64,000 nucleotides of DNA. Source: Rhizobium sp. 007 (GTDB taxonomy: Bacteria; Pseudomonadota; Alphaproteobacteria; Rhizobiales; Rhizobiaceae). A program made the position numbers and the translations under genes. The stretch spans positions 248,001 to 312,000 of the forward strand of contig NZ_CP064189.1 of assembly GCF_015353075.1 (NCBI RefSeq), read 5' to 3'. The notes below the pieces were generated by a model. It saw nothing but the letters and a program-made list of their open reading frames with translations, made no database searches and was not told where the DNA came from. Positions 34,488-42,473 of the stretch are shown here, in pieces (position 1 is the first letter of the stretch; each line of letters starts with the position of its first letter).

Positions 34488-35161
34488 GTGAAACCTCGCT
34501 TTTCAGGCCCGTCACTTCTTCAATCTCGTCACACTGTTTGGATGAGAGGAATTCTCTCCACTTTTGGAGCGATTCACCCCTTGCTTCAGTGGTTAAGTCG
34601 TGGATTCCGAGAAACTTTCCCAATCGCTCGATCTCGATCGTGCCTTTGCAAAATCAAGTTTTCGTAATTGACGACGTGGACCCTGTCCCCGAATTTTGAG
34701 ACGAGATACTTCAATCTTTCGCTGTGAGCTTGCCACCTCAAGGCACATTTCTTGGCCATGGAGAATTGCTCGTAGGAGCCAGCTATTTCTTCGCTAATCC
34801 CGAGAAATCTGTTCGGAATAGGAAATTCTTTCCATCTGTGATGCCACTCCAAAATGGAATCGGGCTTCGGAAACTCTTGGGCTTTCTGATCTACGTCGAC
34901 TGGAGAGTTGTGCCGCAGCATGCTCGCCACAACGGCGTACGGCTCTCTTTGAATCGCAATAAAGCGAGCGTCGGGAAAGGCTGCGATTAGCTCCTCGACA
35001 TGCCAAAGATTTTGATGGCTTTTATCGATATAGTATTTCGTGGTGCATTCGTCGCGCTCCCTTTTGTACTCCTGCACCAATTTCGGAAAGAGCCTTACTT
35101 TCGAACTTGGGTTGAGGGCCATTTCCAGCACCAAATTGTAAATCGGTGCCTTTTCGACTGT
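34474..35161 (-). pseudogene. Sulfotransferase, 5' truncated and frameshifted
   Basis: The readable part holds YIDKSHQNLWHVEELIAAFP and ARFIAIQREPYAVVASMLRH, the 3'-phosphosulfate-binding region of PAPS sulfotransferases. The N-terminal P-loop is absent because the gene is cut at 35161 by the duplicated 528-bp block. Near 34650, after VVNYENLILQ, a frameshift is needed to continue through GTIEIERLGKFLGIHDL to a stop at 34474, which overlaps the aldolase start. The gene is therefore dead in two ways. Together with the aldolase and DHQS-II genes it suggests a lost pathway to a sulfated aromatic product. Confidence 0.72.
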
Positions 35162-35688
35162 AATGCAACGTGGTAGCGCCTGCAGATTGGCGCGGACAAC
35201 AGGTGGATTTTGGGATGTTAATTTCGGATTCGCTTCGATCCCGTAGGGGTTACTTTCCTTCAACCCTTCGGACGGCTTTGAGTGCGTTAGTGTCCGACGG
35301 CATTTCTTATGTAGAAATCATGGGGCCGTCGGGTGGGGCCGGACACAAAGAAGAGAATAGGGCGGAAACTGCGGTTTCCCTTGGTGAGTTGATGGAACGG
35401 CATATCGCGGCGCAATTGGCGACCGCGGATGCCGTTCGTGCGTGGGATGAACGCAGGACAGTCGGTGGGGTTGGGAGCGTCGCCGATGCAGAGGGACTGC
35501 TGGACCTTGCTCGAGACGAAGAAGCTGGCCGGCTGGCGATCGTCAGTTACTTGCCGCGGACCACTCGCGAATCAAGGCAAAAGCTGACCTATATGGTGGC
35601 TTATCTGATCGCGACACGCGGTACTTTAGCCCCGCATGAGATGAATTCGATCTTGGATTCCTGAGCGAAACTGGGAACGATTGAATGC
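35162..35688 (+). repeat. 528-bp duplicated block, copy 2
   Basis: The inverted partner of 28321-28849. It interrupts the sulfotransferase gene on its left side and places the 149-residue protein gene ahead of a different downstream gene (35708). Confidence 0.85.
35215..35664 (+). CDS. Hypothetical protein (149 aa), duplicated, copy 2
   Basis: Nearly identical to the protein encoded at 28345-28794, differing at the last few residues (ending NSILDS). Same ATG with an AGGTGG ribosome site. No family was recognised. It is followed 43 bp later by a 113-residue hypothetical on the same strand. Confidence 0.55.
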   Translation: MLISDSLRSRRGYFPSTLRTALSALVSDGISYVEIMGPSGGAGHKEENRAETAVSLGELMERHIAAQLATADAVRAWDERRTVGGVGSVADAEGLLDLARDEEAGRLAIVSYLPRTTRESRQKLTYMVAYLIATRGTLAPHEMNSILDS

Positions 35689-35707
35689 ATAAGGGAGGCG
35701 TTTCACT

Positions 35708-36049
35708 ATGAGCTTCACTAAAGAGTTACTGTTCGGCGACAATCCCCGGCACGACGAGAGCAGGCAGCAACTTCACGACCTGACTTCAGCAAAGATTGCG
35801 CAGTTTCCGGAACGGATTCGCGGCAAGCGCAAAGAAGCGGATGGAAGATGGTCCCCGCATTGGGAGCTGTCCGTGAGGCAGGCTGCGGAGGAGCTTGGAA
35901 TACAGCTAATCCTTGTGAACAGTCGTTTCGCTTTCAGAACAACAAACGACAAGAAAGCCGTCGCGGGCCGGGCTGAAATCATCTGGCAGGAGAAGATTGG
36001 CGAGCATCGGAAATGGCTCGAGTCAAGCTCCGCGGGACCGGTAAAATAA
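35708..36049 (+). CDS. Hypothetical protein (113 aa)
   Basis: A 113-residue charged soluble protein starting MSFTKELLFGDNPRHDESRQ, with a central WSPHWELSVRQAAEELGIQ segment that could be a helix-turn-helix. No family was recognised. It has a GGGAGGCG ribosome site. Its end overlaps the 3' end of the convergent shikimate kinase gene by 27 bp, which suggests that a rearrangement joined the two. Confidence 0.5.
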   Translation: MSFTKELLFGDNPRHDESRQQLHDLTSAKIAQFPERIRGKRKEADGRWSPHWELSVRQAAEELGIQLILVNSRFAFRTTNDKKAVAGRAEIIWQEKIGEHRKWLESSSAGPVK

Positions 36050-36688
36050 TTGCGTCGCGGACCAGGATATCGTAGAAATACTCTCTTCCGTCGCGCCCGG
36101 GCTGGCGTGCGGCACGGGGTGGACGTTCAAATAGGACATCAAAGCCTGCATCGTTTTCGCCGCGACGATTTCGTGCGGGCCGTCGTCGGACACCACCGTC
36201 ACGTCGGCCAGAGCATAAGTTGGGTAACGGTCATCGATCAATTTGCGCAGGGCGCCTTCGGGATCGGGCGTTTGCAGCAGCGGCCGGTTGGCGCGCCGGC
36301 GCACGCGGCGGATCAATACGTCGAAATCAGCTTTCAGCCATATCGACACTCCCTGCTCGGCGATCTGCACGCGGGTCTCGGCATTCATGAAGGCGCCGCC
36401 GCCGGTCGCCACCACTTTCGGCCCTTCGGCTAAGAGCCGCGCGAGCACCCGCCGCTCGCCGTCGCGAAAATAGGGCTCACCGTGCCGGGCAAAGATTTGT
36501 GGGATCGTCATGCGGTGCGCCGCTTCGATTTCGGCATCGGCGTCGACAAAATCGAGCCCGAGCCGCGCCGCGAGCGGCCGGCCGACCGACGTCTTGCCCG
36601 AGCCCATCATGCCAATGAGCACAATGCAGCGTCCATCGAGAGCGGCGAGCAGTGCCGTTCCCGGCTGAGAATTATGAGACACGTTCAT
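36023..36688 (-). CDS. aroK: Shikimate kinase (accessory copy)
   Basis: A 221-residue P-loop kinase phosphorylating shikimate at the 3-hydroxyl. Walker A is GMMGSGKTSVG, the shikimate-binding pair is FVDADAEIE, then RDGERRVL, GGGAF and the lid arginine in RRANRPLLQ. The start at MNVSHNSQ is chosen as the usual family beginning. The last 25-30 residues (after YLNVHPVPH) are longer than typical AroK and overlap the convergent gene at 36049, so the C-terminus may be a run-on after a junction. It lies near the decayed DHQS-II/ADH-synthase-like genes, so it may belong to the same lost aromatic pathway. The chromosome should carry another aroK. Confidence 0.9.
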   Translation of the reverse strand: MNVSHNSQPGTALLAALDGRCIVLIGMMGSGKTSVGRPLAARLGLDFVDADAEIEAAHRMTIPQIFARHGEPYFRDGERRVLARLLAEGPKVVATGGGAFMNAETRVQIAEQGVSIWLKADFDVLIRRVRRRANRPLLQTPDPEGALRKLIDDRYPTYALADVTVVSDDGPHEIVAAKTMQALMSYLNVHPVPHASPGATEESISTISWSATQLFYRSRGA

Positions 36689-36809
36689 GGCGCCCTGTCT
36701 TATTCCGATCCACACTACGAAATTGCTAAACTACATAAAATCTATGCTTTGCTGTTAAAAGCATTTTATGCCCGTATACCGGGTAATTTTAAATCAACCG
36801 GAGGTCGCC

Positions 36810-37298
36810 ATGCGGCGAGGTCTGAAAATTCTAGTGATGGGCCTGACCGGCGCGGGGAAAACCACGTTCTCCCGAGCGCTCGCTCCGCTTTTGAACGCGG
36901 TCCATTTTAACGCAGACGACGTTCGGGCAAACATTTCGCGTGATTTAGGATTTGCCCTTGAAGATCGGTTGGAACAGGCAAAACGTATGGGCTGGCTTTG
37001 CGACAAAGTTTGTGAGGCCGGTCACAACGCGATAGCGGATTTCGTCTGCCCAACTTCCAGTACGCGCGACGCCTTCGGGAGCGCATTTGTTATCTGGTTA
37101 GATCGAATCAGAGAGGGCCGTTTTTCCGATACAAATCTTATATTTGAGCATCCGCAGAAATACGATGTCAGGATTCCATCTATAGGTGATGCCCAGCACT
37201 GGGCTCAACGTGTGGCGTCCGAAATTCAGTTGCATGGTCCTGACACGAATTGCGGTGATCACGTTCTTAACCCCGACTCCCTGGTGCGCCTACTTTGA
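36810..37298 (+). CDS. Adenylylsulfate-kinase-like P-loop kinase
   Basis: A 162-residue protein of the CysC/APS kinase family: Walker A GLTGAGKTTFSRAL, the NADDVRANISRDLGF substrate segment and IADFVCPTSSTRDAFG. The start at MRRGLKILV follows a GGAGG ribosome site. APS kinases make PAPS, the donor for sulfotransferases; a decayed sulfotransferase lies 1.6 kb away. The family also includes carbohydrate-linked and phosphoramidate kinases, and the C-terminal part is divergent, so the substrate is uncertain. Confidence 0.75.
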   Translation: MRRGLKILVMGLTGAGKTTFSRALAPLLNAVHFNADDVRANISRDLGFALEDRLEQAKRMGWLCDKVCEAGHNAIADFVCPTSSTRDAFGSAFVIWLDRIREGRFSDTNLIFEHPQKYDVRIPSIGDAQHWAQRVASEIQLHGPDTNCGDHVLNPDSLVRLL

Positions 37299-37328
37299 AT
37301 TGCAAGCGCACCAAACGCTGCCTTCGAT

Positions 37329-37344
37329 AAGCCCGTCCGGGCTT
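37329..37344 (+). terminator. Weak hairpin after APS-kinase-like gene
   Basis: AAGCCCG-TC-CGGGCTT forms a 7-bp stem 30 bp after the stop, followed by GTCTTCTT. It is a plausible but weak intrinsic terminator. Confidence 0.35.
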
Positions 37345-37591
37345 GTCTTCTTCGGAAGGCGGTAGATCAGCTGCGAACGAGGTGTGGCTGGCAAGTCCGG
37401 CCAGCAGCACGTAACTGGGAAAATCGACCAACGGATTGTGGAGACCCCGGAAAAAGCGTTGGCACGAGATCAGCGCGGTAGCTGACCTAAAATGTATGCG
37501 GCGTCTCCGCCCCATTGACTTTCCGGTTGCAACGGTCAGGTCTTACGCTTTCGGATGGCTCTATGAGCGCGTCGGGGAGTCCCGGACGAGG

Positions 37592-39244
37592 TCATTGTGA
37601 GGCTCTGATCCGTTGCGCATAGGCCCATGGCATGAGGGCGTCGATGTCTTTGGCGAGGTGGCCATTTGCGAGGCTGACGAAGAGATCGCGCAGGTAGGCG
37701 TAAGGCTCAACGCCGTTCATTTTGCATGTGCCAATAAGGCTGGCAAATCGGGCCCAATTCCGTCCGCCTTCATCATGGCCGGCAAAGAGCGCATTGCGGC
37801 GGTTCATGGCTGGGCTACGGATCGCGTTTTCGACCAGGTTGGAGTCGATGTCGACGCAGCCGTCGTCCAGGAACAGCCGGAACCCATCTTGGCGTTTCAA
37901 CATATAGGCCAAGGCCTCGCCGAGGTCAGACTTGCGTGAGATGCGCGCGGCCTGAGCTGTCAGCCAGGTGAAGAACTCGTCCACCAACGGGCGGGACAGG
38001 TTCTGGCGGACTGCCCGGCGATGTTCGCGATCACAACCTCGGATACTGTCTTCGATTTTGTAGAGAGCGGCGATGCGCAACAACGCCTCGTCGACGATGG
38101 GCGAGCCCTTCTTCGGCTTGGCCTTGATCAGTTTTCTGCGGCCATGTGCCCAGCAGAAGGCCAGCCTCAACGGATCGCCGCCCGTGCGGTCTGGCGTAGC
38201 AAGGTGCGAGTAGCCACCGTAGGCATCGACCTGGATCGTGCCATTGAAGCCGTCGAGGATTTCTGCGGCATATTCGCCTTTACGCCCAGGCCGATAATGG
38301 AACACCACGCCCGGCGGCGCAGATCCGTTCCAACCGCGGTCGTCGCGTAGCACGGCCCAGAGATAACCGGTCTTCGTCTTGCCGCGTCCGGGATCCAACA
38401 CCGGGGCCGTGGTCTCGTCGACATAGAGCCGCGCGCTTTCCGACATCAGCCGTTTGGCCATGTGGTCTACCACCGGCGCGACCACAGCGCCCGTCCGACC
38501 GATCCAATCGGCCAGGACCGAGCGGTCGATCGGCACTCCATGTCGGGCCATGACCGCGGCCTGCCGGTTGAGCGGCATATGTTCGGAATGCTTGGAGACG
38601 GCGATCTGCGCCAGTAGGGCTTCGGTCGGCCAGCTGCCTTCCAACAGATGCGCCGGCGCCCTCGCCTGGACCACGCCCGTGCGGCCCTTGGGACACGCGT
38701 ATTTCGGGCGGATCGTGACGATCACCTGGTAGCGCGCCGGAATTTGGTCAAGTCGTTCAGTCCGATCTTCGCCGATCCGGACCATGTTGCCGCAACCACA
38801 GGGGCAAGCAATGCTGTCGGGCTCGATCACCCGCTCGACCCGCGGTAGGCCCTGCGGCAGCGCACGCGCCTTGCGCTCTTTGCGCGGGACGCCCTTTTCG
38901 GGATCGGATACGCTGGCCGCGATCTTTCCCTCGACGAAGGCGATCTGGGCCTGAGTTTCGGCAATTGCCGTCTCAAGATCTTCCAGCGCCAGTTCCATCT
39001 GCGTCGGATCAAGCTTTTCCGATTTCGGCCCGAACTTCGTACGCCGATAATCCTGAACCTGGCCCTCAAGCTTCTCGATCAGCTGCTTCAGCTCGGTGAT
39101 GAAGGCGTCCTTCTCGGCCACCACTGCCTGCTCATGCTGACGTGCCGCACGCTCGACCGACAGCTCGAACTGCACCGCCGCAAAGGCTTTCAATACCTCG
39201 GGAGGAAGGTCCGGGAACTGGCTGAGATCGATCGGCTGCGACAT
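37592..39244 (-). CDS. tnpC: IS66 TnpC transposase
   Basis: A 550-residue IS66 transposase. It has an N-terminal leucine-zipper region (FITELKQLIEKLEGQVQDYR), a zinc-finger block (CPCGCGNMVRIGE) and a DDE core with RLYVDETTAPVLDPGRGKTK, GTIQVDAYGGYSHLA and the SNLVENAIRSPAMNRRNALF acidic segment, plus the C-terminal IS66 tail. Full length and undamaged. It needs TnpA and TnpB for transposition. Confidence 0.95.
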   Translation of the reverse strand: MSQPIDLSQFPDLPPEVLKAFAAVQFELSVERAARQHEQAVVAEKDAFITELKQLIEKLEGQVQDYRRTKFGPKSEKLDPTQMELALEDLETAIAETQAQIAFVEGKIAASVSDPEKGVPRKERKARALPQGLPRVERVIEPDSIACPCGCGNMVRIGEDRTERLDQIPARYQVIVTIRPKYACPKGRTGVVQARAPAHLLEGSWPTEALLAQIAVSKHSEHMPLNRQAAVMARHGVPIDRSVLADWIGRTGAVVAPVVDHMAKRLMSESARLYVDETTAPVLDPGRGKTKTGYLWAVLRDDRGWNGSAPPGVVFHYRPGRKGEYAAEILDGFNGTIQVDAYGGYSHLATPDRTGGDPLRLAFCWAHGRRKLIKAKPKKGSPIVDEALLRIAALYKIEDSIRGCDREHRRAVRQNLSRPLVDEFFTWLTAQAARISRKSDLGEALAYMLKRQDGFRLFLDDGCVDIDSNLVENAIRSPAMNRRNALFAGHDEGGRNWARFASLIGTCKMNGVEPYAYLRDLFVSLANGHLAKDIDALMPWAYAQRIRASQ

Positions 39245-39308
39245 GCGTCTTCATAGCAAATCGAAGCAGAAAAGCCCAATAAAACAATGCCAAAATCAAG
39301 CCGGTGAG

Positions 39309-39662
39309 TCATCCTGCCGCACTCGGCGCTGTTACCCGCTGCGCCATAACTCGTCGCCAATCGAGACCTTCGAACAAGGCTTCGTATTGAGCCCGAGAAA
39401 GACGCATCGTTCCATCCTGCACCTTCGGCCAGGCAAAATTGCCCTGCTCCAGAACCTTGTAGATCAGCACCATTCCGGTGCCATCCCATACCAGGATTTT
39501 TAGGCGATCCCCGCGCTTCGACCGGAAGATCACCGTCACCCCGGAATGCGGATCGAGCTTCAACTCGGTTTGCACCATCAATGCCAGCGCCTGATGACCA
39601 CAGCGGAAGTCCACCGGCCTCGTCGCGATCAAGATCGGTAATCGTTGGCCCGCGACGATCAT
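39309..39662 (-). CDS. tnpB: IS66 accessory protein TnpB
   Basis: A 117-residue IS66 Orf2-like protein (TRPVDFRCGHQALALMVQ, VTVIFRSKRGDRLKILVWDG). It overlaps the end of tnpA by 4 bp (ATGA), the usual coupling in IS66. Complete. A partial copy with a few changes lies at about 46147-46352. Confidence 0.95.
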   Translation of the reverse strand: MIVAGQRLPILIATRPVDFRCGHQALALMVQTELKLDPHSGVTVIFRSKRGDRLKILVWDGTGMVLIYKVLEQGNFAWPKVQDGTMRLSRAQYEALFEGLDWRRVMAQRVTAPSAAG

Positions 39663-40114
39663 GCCATCCCTCGCATCGCCCGCACCAGAGCCGCAACCCG
39701 ATCAACCGGCACATCGCCGGGAACCCTCACCACAAGGTCTACGCCTATTTCTACCGTCATGGTCCCCGAAGTGATCTCGACCGTCTCCGGGATCGGCGAA
39801 GCATCGGTAGCAATCTTCGGCTCCGTCATAATCGCCAGTGGCACAAAGGCAGGCTCGAATGGGCCGCTATTCTCGCAAGGCACGCCAGCCATCAGCTCCG
39901 CAGGCAGCGCCAGAAGACCCTGACGTGCCTGCCGTCGCCAGTCCGAAAGCTGATGCGCAATGAGATCATGACGACGCGCAACATCAACAACCCGAGCACC
40001 AGGCTGAAGGCTTTCCGCTACAATCCGCGCCTTCAGATCATTGGGCCATCGCCGGTTTCCCCGACGAGGCTCGACAACTTCGCATCGCCCAACAAACCCG
40101 TGACCATCCGCCAT
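39659..40114 (-). CDS. tnpA: IS66 accessory protein TnpA
   Basis: A 151-residue Tnp_1-like HTH protein (NDLKARIVAESLQPGARVVD and VARRHDLIAHQLSDWRRQ). I start at MADGHGFVG, which is also the first residue conserved in the damaged copy at 46349-46801; a longer frame begins at 40159. Complete. Confidence 0.9.
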   Translation of the reverse strand: MADGHGFVGRCEVVEPRRGNRRWPNDLKARIVAESLQPGARVVDVARRHDLIAHQLSDWRRQARQGLLALPAELMAGVPCENSGPFEPAFVPLAIMTEPKIATDASPIPETVEITSGTMTVEIGVDLVVRVPGDVPVDRVAALVRAMRGMA

Positions 40115-40178
40115 GCCAAATCTCCAGCTTTGCCGAAAATCTTCTGACAGAAACCTCAACGTTCAGAAACACGCGGAA

Positions 40179-40472
40179 TCAATGGGATGCAGGCGGCGCA
40201 TACCCTAAAATCCAACGATTTCCCTGTTTGTTGCCGCAGCCCAAGCACCTCAGGCGGGGTTGCAAAGAATGGAGCATGGCATTGCCCCATTTTCGTCGCA
40301 GCTCGTATCGGTCGATCCACCCTTCCCGCTCGCATGAGGGGCAGCTACCGCCCAGGGTATTCCACTGGGAAAGATCATCGATAGCCGTACCTATCGGGTC
40401 CTGGACAGGCCCGATATACGTGATCGCATCCCTGCTCGGGCGACCTATTTCAATGCCGCGACGATGTTTCAT
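40179..40472 (-). CDS. Zinc-ribbon small protein, 3' end replaced by IS66
   Basis: A frame from MKHRRGIEIGRPSRD with two CxxC pairs (GSCPSCEREGW and LRCLGCGNKQGNRW), the pattern of a small zinc ribbon. The IS66 element inserted five codons before the original end: without the element the frame would read NRWILGQLPR and stop at a TGA now stranded at 37470-37472. In the present sequence it runs into the IS end. The damage is mild, so function may persist. It is divergent from the gene at 40528. Function unknown. Confidence 0.6.
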   Translation of the reverse strand: MKHRRGIEIGRPSRDAITYIGPVQDPIGTAIDDLSQWNTLGGSCPSCEREGWIDRYELRRKWGNAMLHSLQPRLRCLGCGNKQGNRWILGYAPPASH

Positions 40473-40527
40473 CGTTCCACATTTGTTCGCATCCGGGCAG
40501 GGTGTCAAGGCGACGGAGAGGGAGCGA

Positions 40528-41001
40528 ATGGAATTCGAGGGAAAGACGACGGCCGAGCTGTTGACGATGCACGCGGCTATCATGGAAGAGCTGCGCGGCC
40601 GGAATGTCCTCAGGAGCGCCAACAACCCGACCGGGGACCTGGCCGAATACCTCTTCTGCGCCGCTTTCGGCTGGCAGCAGGCCGCGAATTCAGTCAAGGG
40701 GTATGACGCCCTCGACGGTGCTGGAATCAGATACCAGGTGAAAGGCCGCCGTATTCATCAGCGCAACAAATCCCGGCAGCTCTCCGCGATCCGCGACCTG
40801 AATGGTTTCGACATCCTCGCCGTCGTTCTATTCGACGATGACTACCAGATCGTCAGGGCAGCGCTGATTCCGGCCGCCACAGTCAAGGAAAAGGCTGTCT
40901 ATATCGCACACACCAACAGCCACAAATTCCTGGCAAGGGATGGCGTCTGGGAAGTTGCCGGTGTCATGGACGTGACGGATAGACTTCGACAGGTACCGTG
41001 A
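40528..41001 (+). CDS. PD-(D/E)XK nuclease-like protein (DUF6998-type), 157 aa
   Basis: A 157-residue protein beginning MEFEGKTTAELLTMHAAI after a GGAGAGGGAG ribosome site. The core reads NPTGDLAEYLFCAAFGW, GYDALDGAGIRYQVKGRR, where E, D and the Q-x-K pair are spaced as in PD-(D/E)XK folds. Related small proteins are often described as DUF6998 or restriction-endonuclease-like, with no proven substrate. It is divergent from the zinc-ribbon gene and possibly shares its promoter. It could act in DNA restriction or repair on the plasmid; this is inference. Confidence 0.6.
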   Translation: MEFEGKTTAELLTMHAAIMEELRGRNVLRSANNPTGDLAEYLFCAAFGWQQAANSVKGYDALDGAGIRYQVKGRRIHQRNKSRQLSAIRDLNGFDILAVVLFDDDYQIVRAALIPAATVKEKAVYIAHTNSHKFLARDGVWEVAGVMDVTDRLRQVP

Positions 41002-41071
41002 GCCGTCAGCTCGCGTTCGAAAATGTTGCTCCGTCGCGCCAGAAAAATTTGGGCACCAGACCCGCACAACG

Positions 41072-41275
41072 TTATCGCCGCTTTTTCAGGTCAGGAAATG
41101 GGTCCCGCCCCATCGCTTTTGCGATCTTCCGCCAGGCCAGTCCGCCCATGCCAGGTATCCGCAGAATCTCGACTGCAGACAGGTGTTCCATGTCTCCAAC
41201 CACCTCATATCCGAGCTGGTTGAGCTCAGCGAGGAGCCATGGCCTGAGTTTCAAATCCGCAAGTTTCGTGTCCAT
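41072..41275 (-). CDS. Small helix-hairpin-helix protein (RNAP alpha-CTD-like), 67 aa
   Basis: A 67-residue protein, MDTKLADLKLRPWLLAEL, followed by VEILRIPGMGGLAWRKIAKA. This matches the helix-hairpin-helix fold of the RNA polymerase alpha C-terminal domain. Stand-alone versions are known in proteobacterial plasmids without a clear role. Monocistronic here. Confidence 0.6.
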   Translation of the reverse strand: MDTKLADLKLRPWLLAELNQLGYEVVGDMEHLSAVEILRIPGMGGLAWRKIAKAMGRDPFPDLKKRR

Positions 41276-41378
41276 GTCGAGATAAGATCAGCCCCTGGAG
41301 CGCCCCGCAATTGTAGAATTATACAAAACCTGGATTCGGAACGCTGCGCGGAGTCGCCAAAGCAAGAGACTGATCTAT

Positions 41379-41804
41379 TCATCCCGTTCCTTCGCCAAGG
41401 GCCTTCCATACCCCAAGAGCCCGTTTCCGAACCGTGGCATCCTCAATGCGAGTGAACGTCCGAATGAGTTCGATCCCTTCATCGCTGGTGGCGAACTTCA
41501 TGATTTCCGCGTGGAGGCGGACTTTCGGATCAGCGCTGATCTCCCCGGCGTCGTCGGGCATCTCATCGAAAAAGTGGGAAACCGGGACTTGCAGTGCAAT
41601 TGCGATCTGTTGAAGGCGGCTTGCTCCCACCCGATTGATGCCCTTCTCGTATTTCTGCACCTGCTGAAACGTCACACCGATCGCGCCGGCTAACTTCTCC
41701 TGTGAGATTTCCATTTCGAGCCGCCGCGAGCGAAGGCGACGGCCGACATGAATATCGACAGGATTGATCTTCTTAGGCGTTGCATTCGGATGGCGGCTTA
41801 GCAT
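41379..41804 (-). CDS. XRE-family transcriptional regulator (141 aa)
   Basis: A 141-residue Cro/CI-type regulator: the HTH is at about residues 18-72 (RRLRSRRLEMEISQEKLAGA then IGVTFQQVQKYEKGINRV), with a C-terminal dimerisation helix region. It is a common repressor type in Rhizobiaceae. The ATG overlaps the stop of the upstream 103-residue gene in a TGATG, so the two are translationally coupled. Confidence 0.88.
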   Translation of the reverse strand: MLSRHPNATPKKINPVDIHVGRRLRSRRLEMEISQEKLAGAIGVTFQQVQKYEKGINRVGASRLQQIAIALQVPVSHFFDEMPDDAGEISADPKVRLHAEIMKFATSDEGIELIRTFTRIEDATVRKRALGVWKALGEGTG

Positions 41805-42115
41805 CAGCTCTCCTCGTGCCGTTTCGAATTGTCTGTCCAATAGACTGGTGGCGAGCCGAGATCGTGATGCCGGCCTAGCGAGCGTAGGTAGATGGCGATT
41901 TCCCGCAGGAGATGGTCACGATCGCCATATCTTTCCTTGATACGGGCCAGCTTCGGTCCTGCGATCTCATATTCTTCGTCTGATAGGTCGCTATCGCCGA
42001 TAACATATCCATCGTGACCGATCGCGCAGATATCGCAACCCGTCGCAATGACGTCATCTACAAATGCCGAAATCTCAGCTTCCAGCATCGGTCGCTTAGC
42101 CTGGTGCGTTCCCAT
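41804..42115 (-). CDS. Hypothetical protein (103 aa), coupled to XRE regulator
   Basis: A 103-residue acidic protein (MLEAEISAFVDDVIATGCDI and SDLSDEEYEIAGPKLARIKE). No family was recognised; a toxin-antitoxin or regulator partner is possible because it shares one base (TGATG) with the XRE gene. The start lies inside the 3' end of the preceding 125-residue gene (20-bp overlap), giving a tight three-gene minus-strand operon. Confidence 0.6.
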   Translation of the reverse strand: MGTHQAKRPMLEAEISAFVDDVIATGCDICAIGHDGYVIGDSDLSDEEYEIAGPKLARIKERYGDRDHLLREIAIYLRSLGRHHDLGSPPVYWTDNSKRHEES

Positions 42116-42473
42116 GCTCTGCCCCTCCCTGCAAAGGACCAGCAACGAGAGGAAGAGATGGCGCGGCTGGCGCCGCGCCATCATTGTCGCCGTCGTTGCT
42201 GGCACTATTGATGTTCGTTTGGGACCCGACGTGACTAAGCAGGCTGAGAACGTCACGCAACGTTTCCTCGTCGAAGGTCCGTAGCTTTTCGATAGAGGCC
42301 AATAGAAGGGCCGCCGCCGTATCGGTCTTGCCCCACAGATGGGGAGCGGCCGGCGACAGCATTTCTTCCGGACTTGCGCCGAGAACCTCACAGAGATGGA
42401 CGAGTCTGCTAACGGTGAGCCGGGAAACGTTATTTTCGTAACGCTCATAAACCCGCTCGCTCAGGCCAAGCAT
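42096..42473 (-). CDS. XRE-like regulator (125 aa), possibly N-terminally frameshifted
   Basis: A 125-residue frame with the second half of an XRE HTH (LGLSERVYERYENNVSRLTV then SRLVHLCEVLG) and a low-complexity tail. The first helix of the HTH (a PALAT-like segment) lies upstream of the ATG in the same frame but hits a stop soon after, so either the start is truly at 42473 or the gene lost its N-terminus by a frameshift relative to the 58-residue frame that overlaps it. Confidence 0.6.
   Translation of the reverse strand: MLGLSERVYERYENNVSRLTVSRLVHLCEVLGASPEEMLSPAAPHLWGKTDTAAALLLASIEKLRTFDEETLRDVLSLLSHVGSQTNINSASNDGDNDGAAPAAPSLPLVAGPLQGGAEHGNAPG

Larger units (their letters stand above)
37494..40203 (-). 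mobile_element. Intact IS66-family element with 8-bp target duplication
   Basis: Terminal inverted repeats GTATGCGGCGTCTCCGCC (37494 on) and the inverse of GTATGCGCCGCCTGCATCC (ending 40203) bracket tnpA, tnpB and tnpC. The flanks carry a perfect 8-bp direct repeat CCTAAAAT (37486-37493 and 40204-40211), the duplication length of IS66. The insertion is therefore recent and intact at 2710 bp. A damaged relative lies at 46147-46891. Confidence 0.95.
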
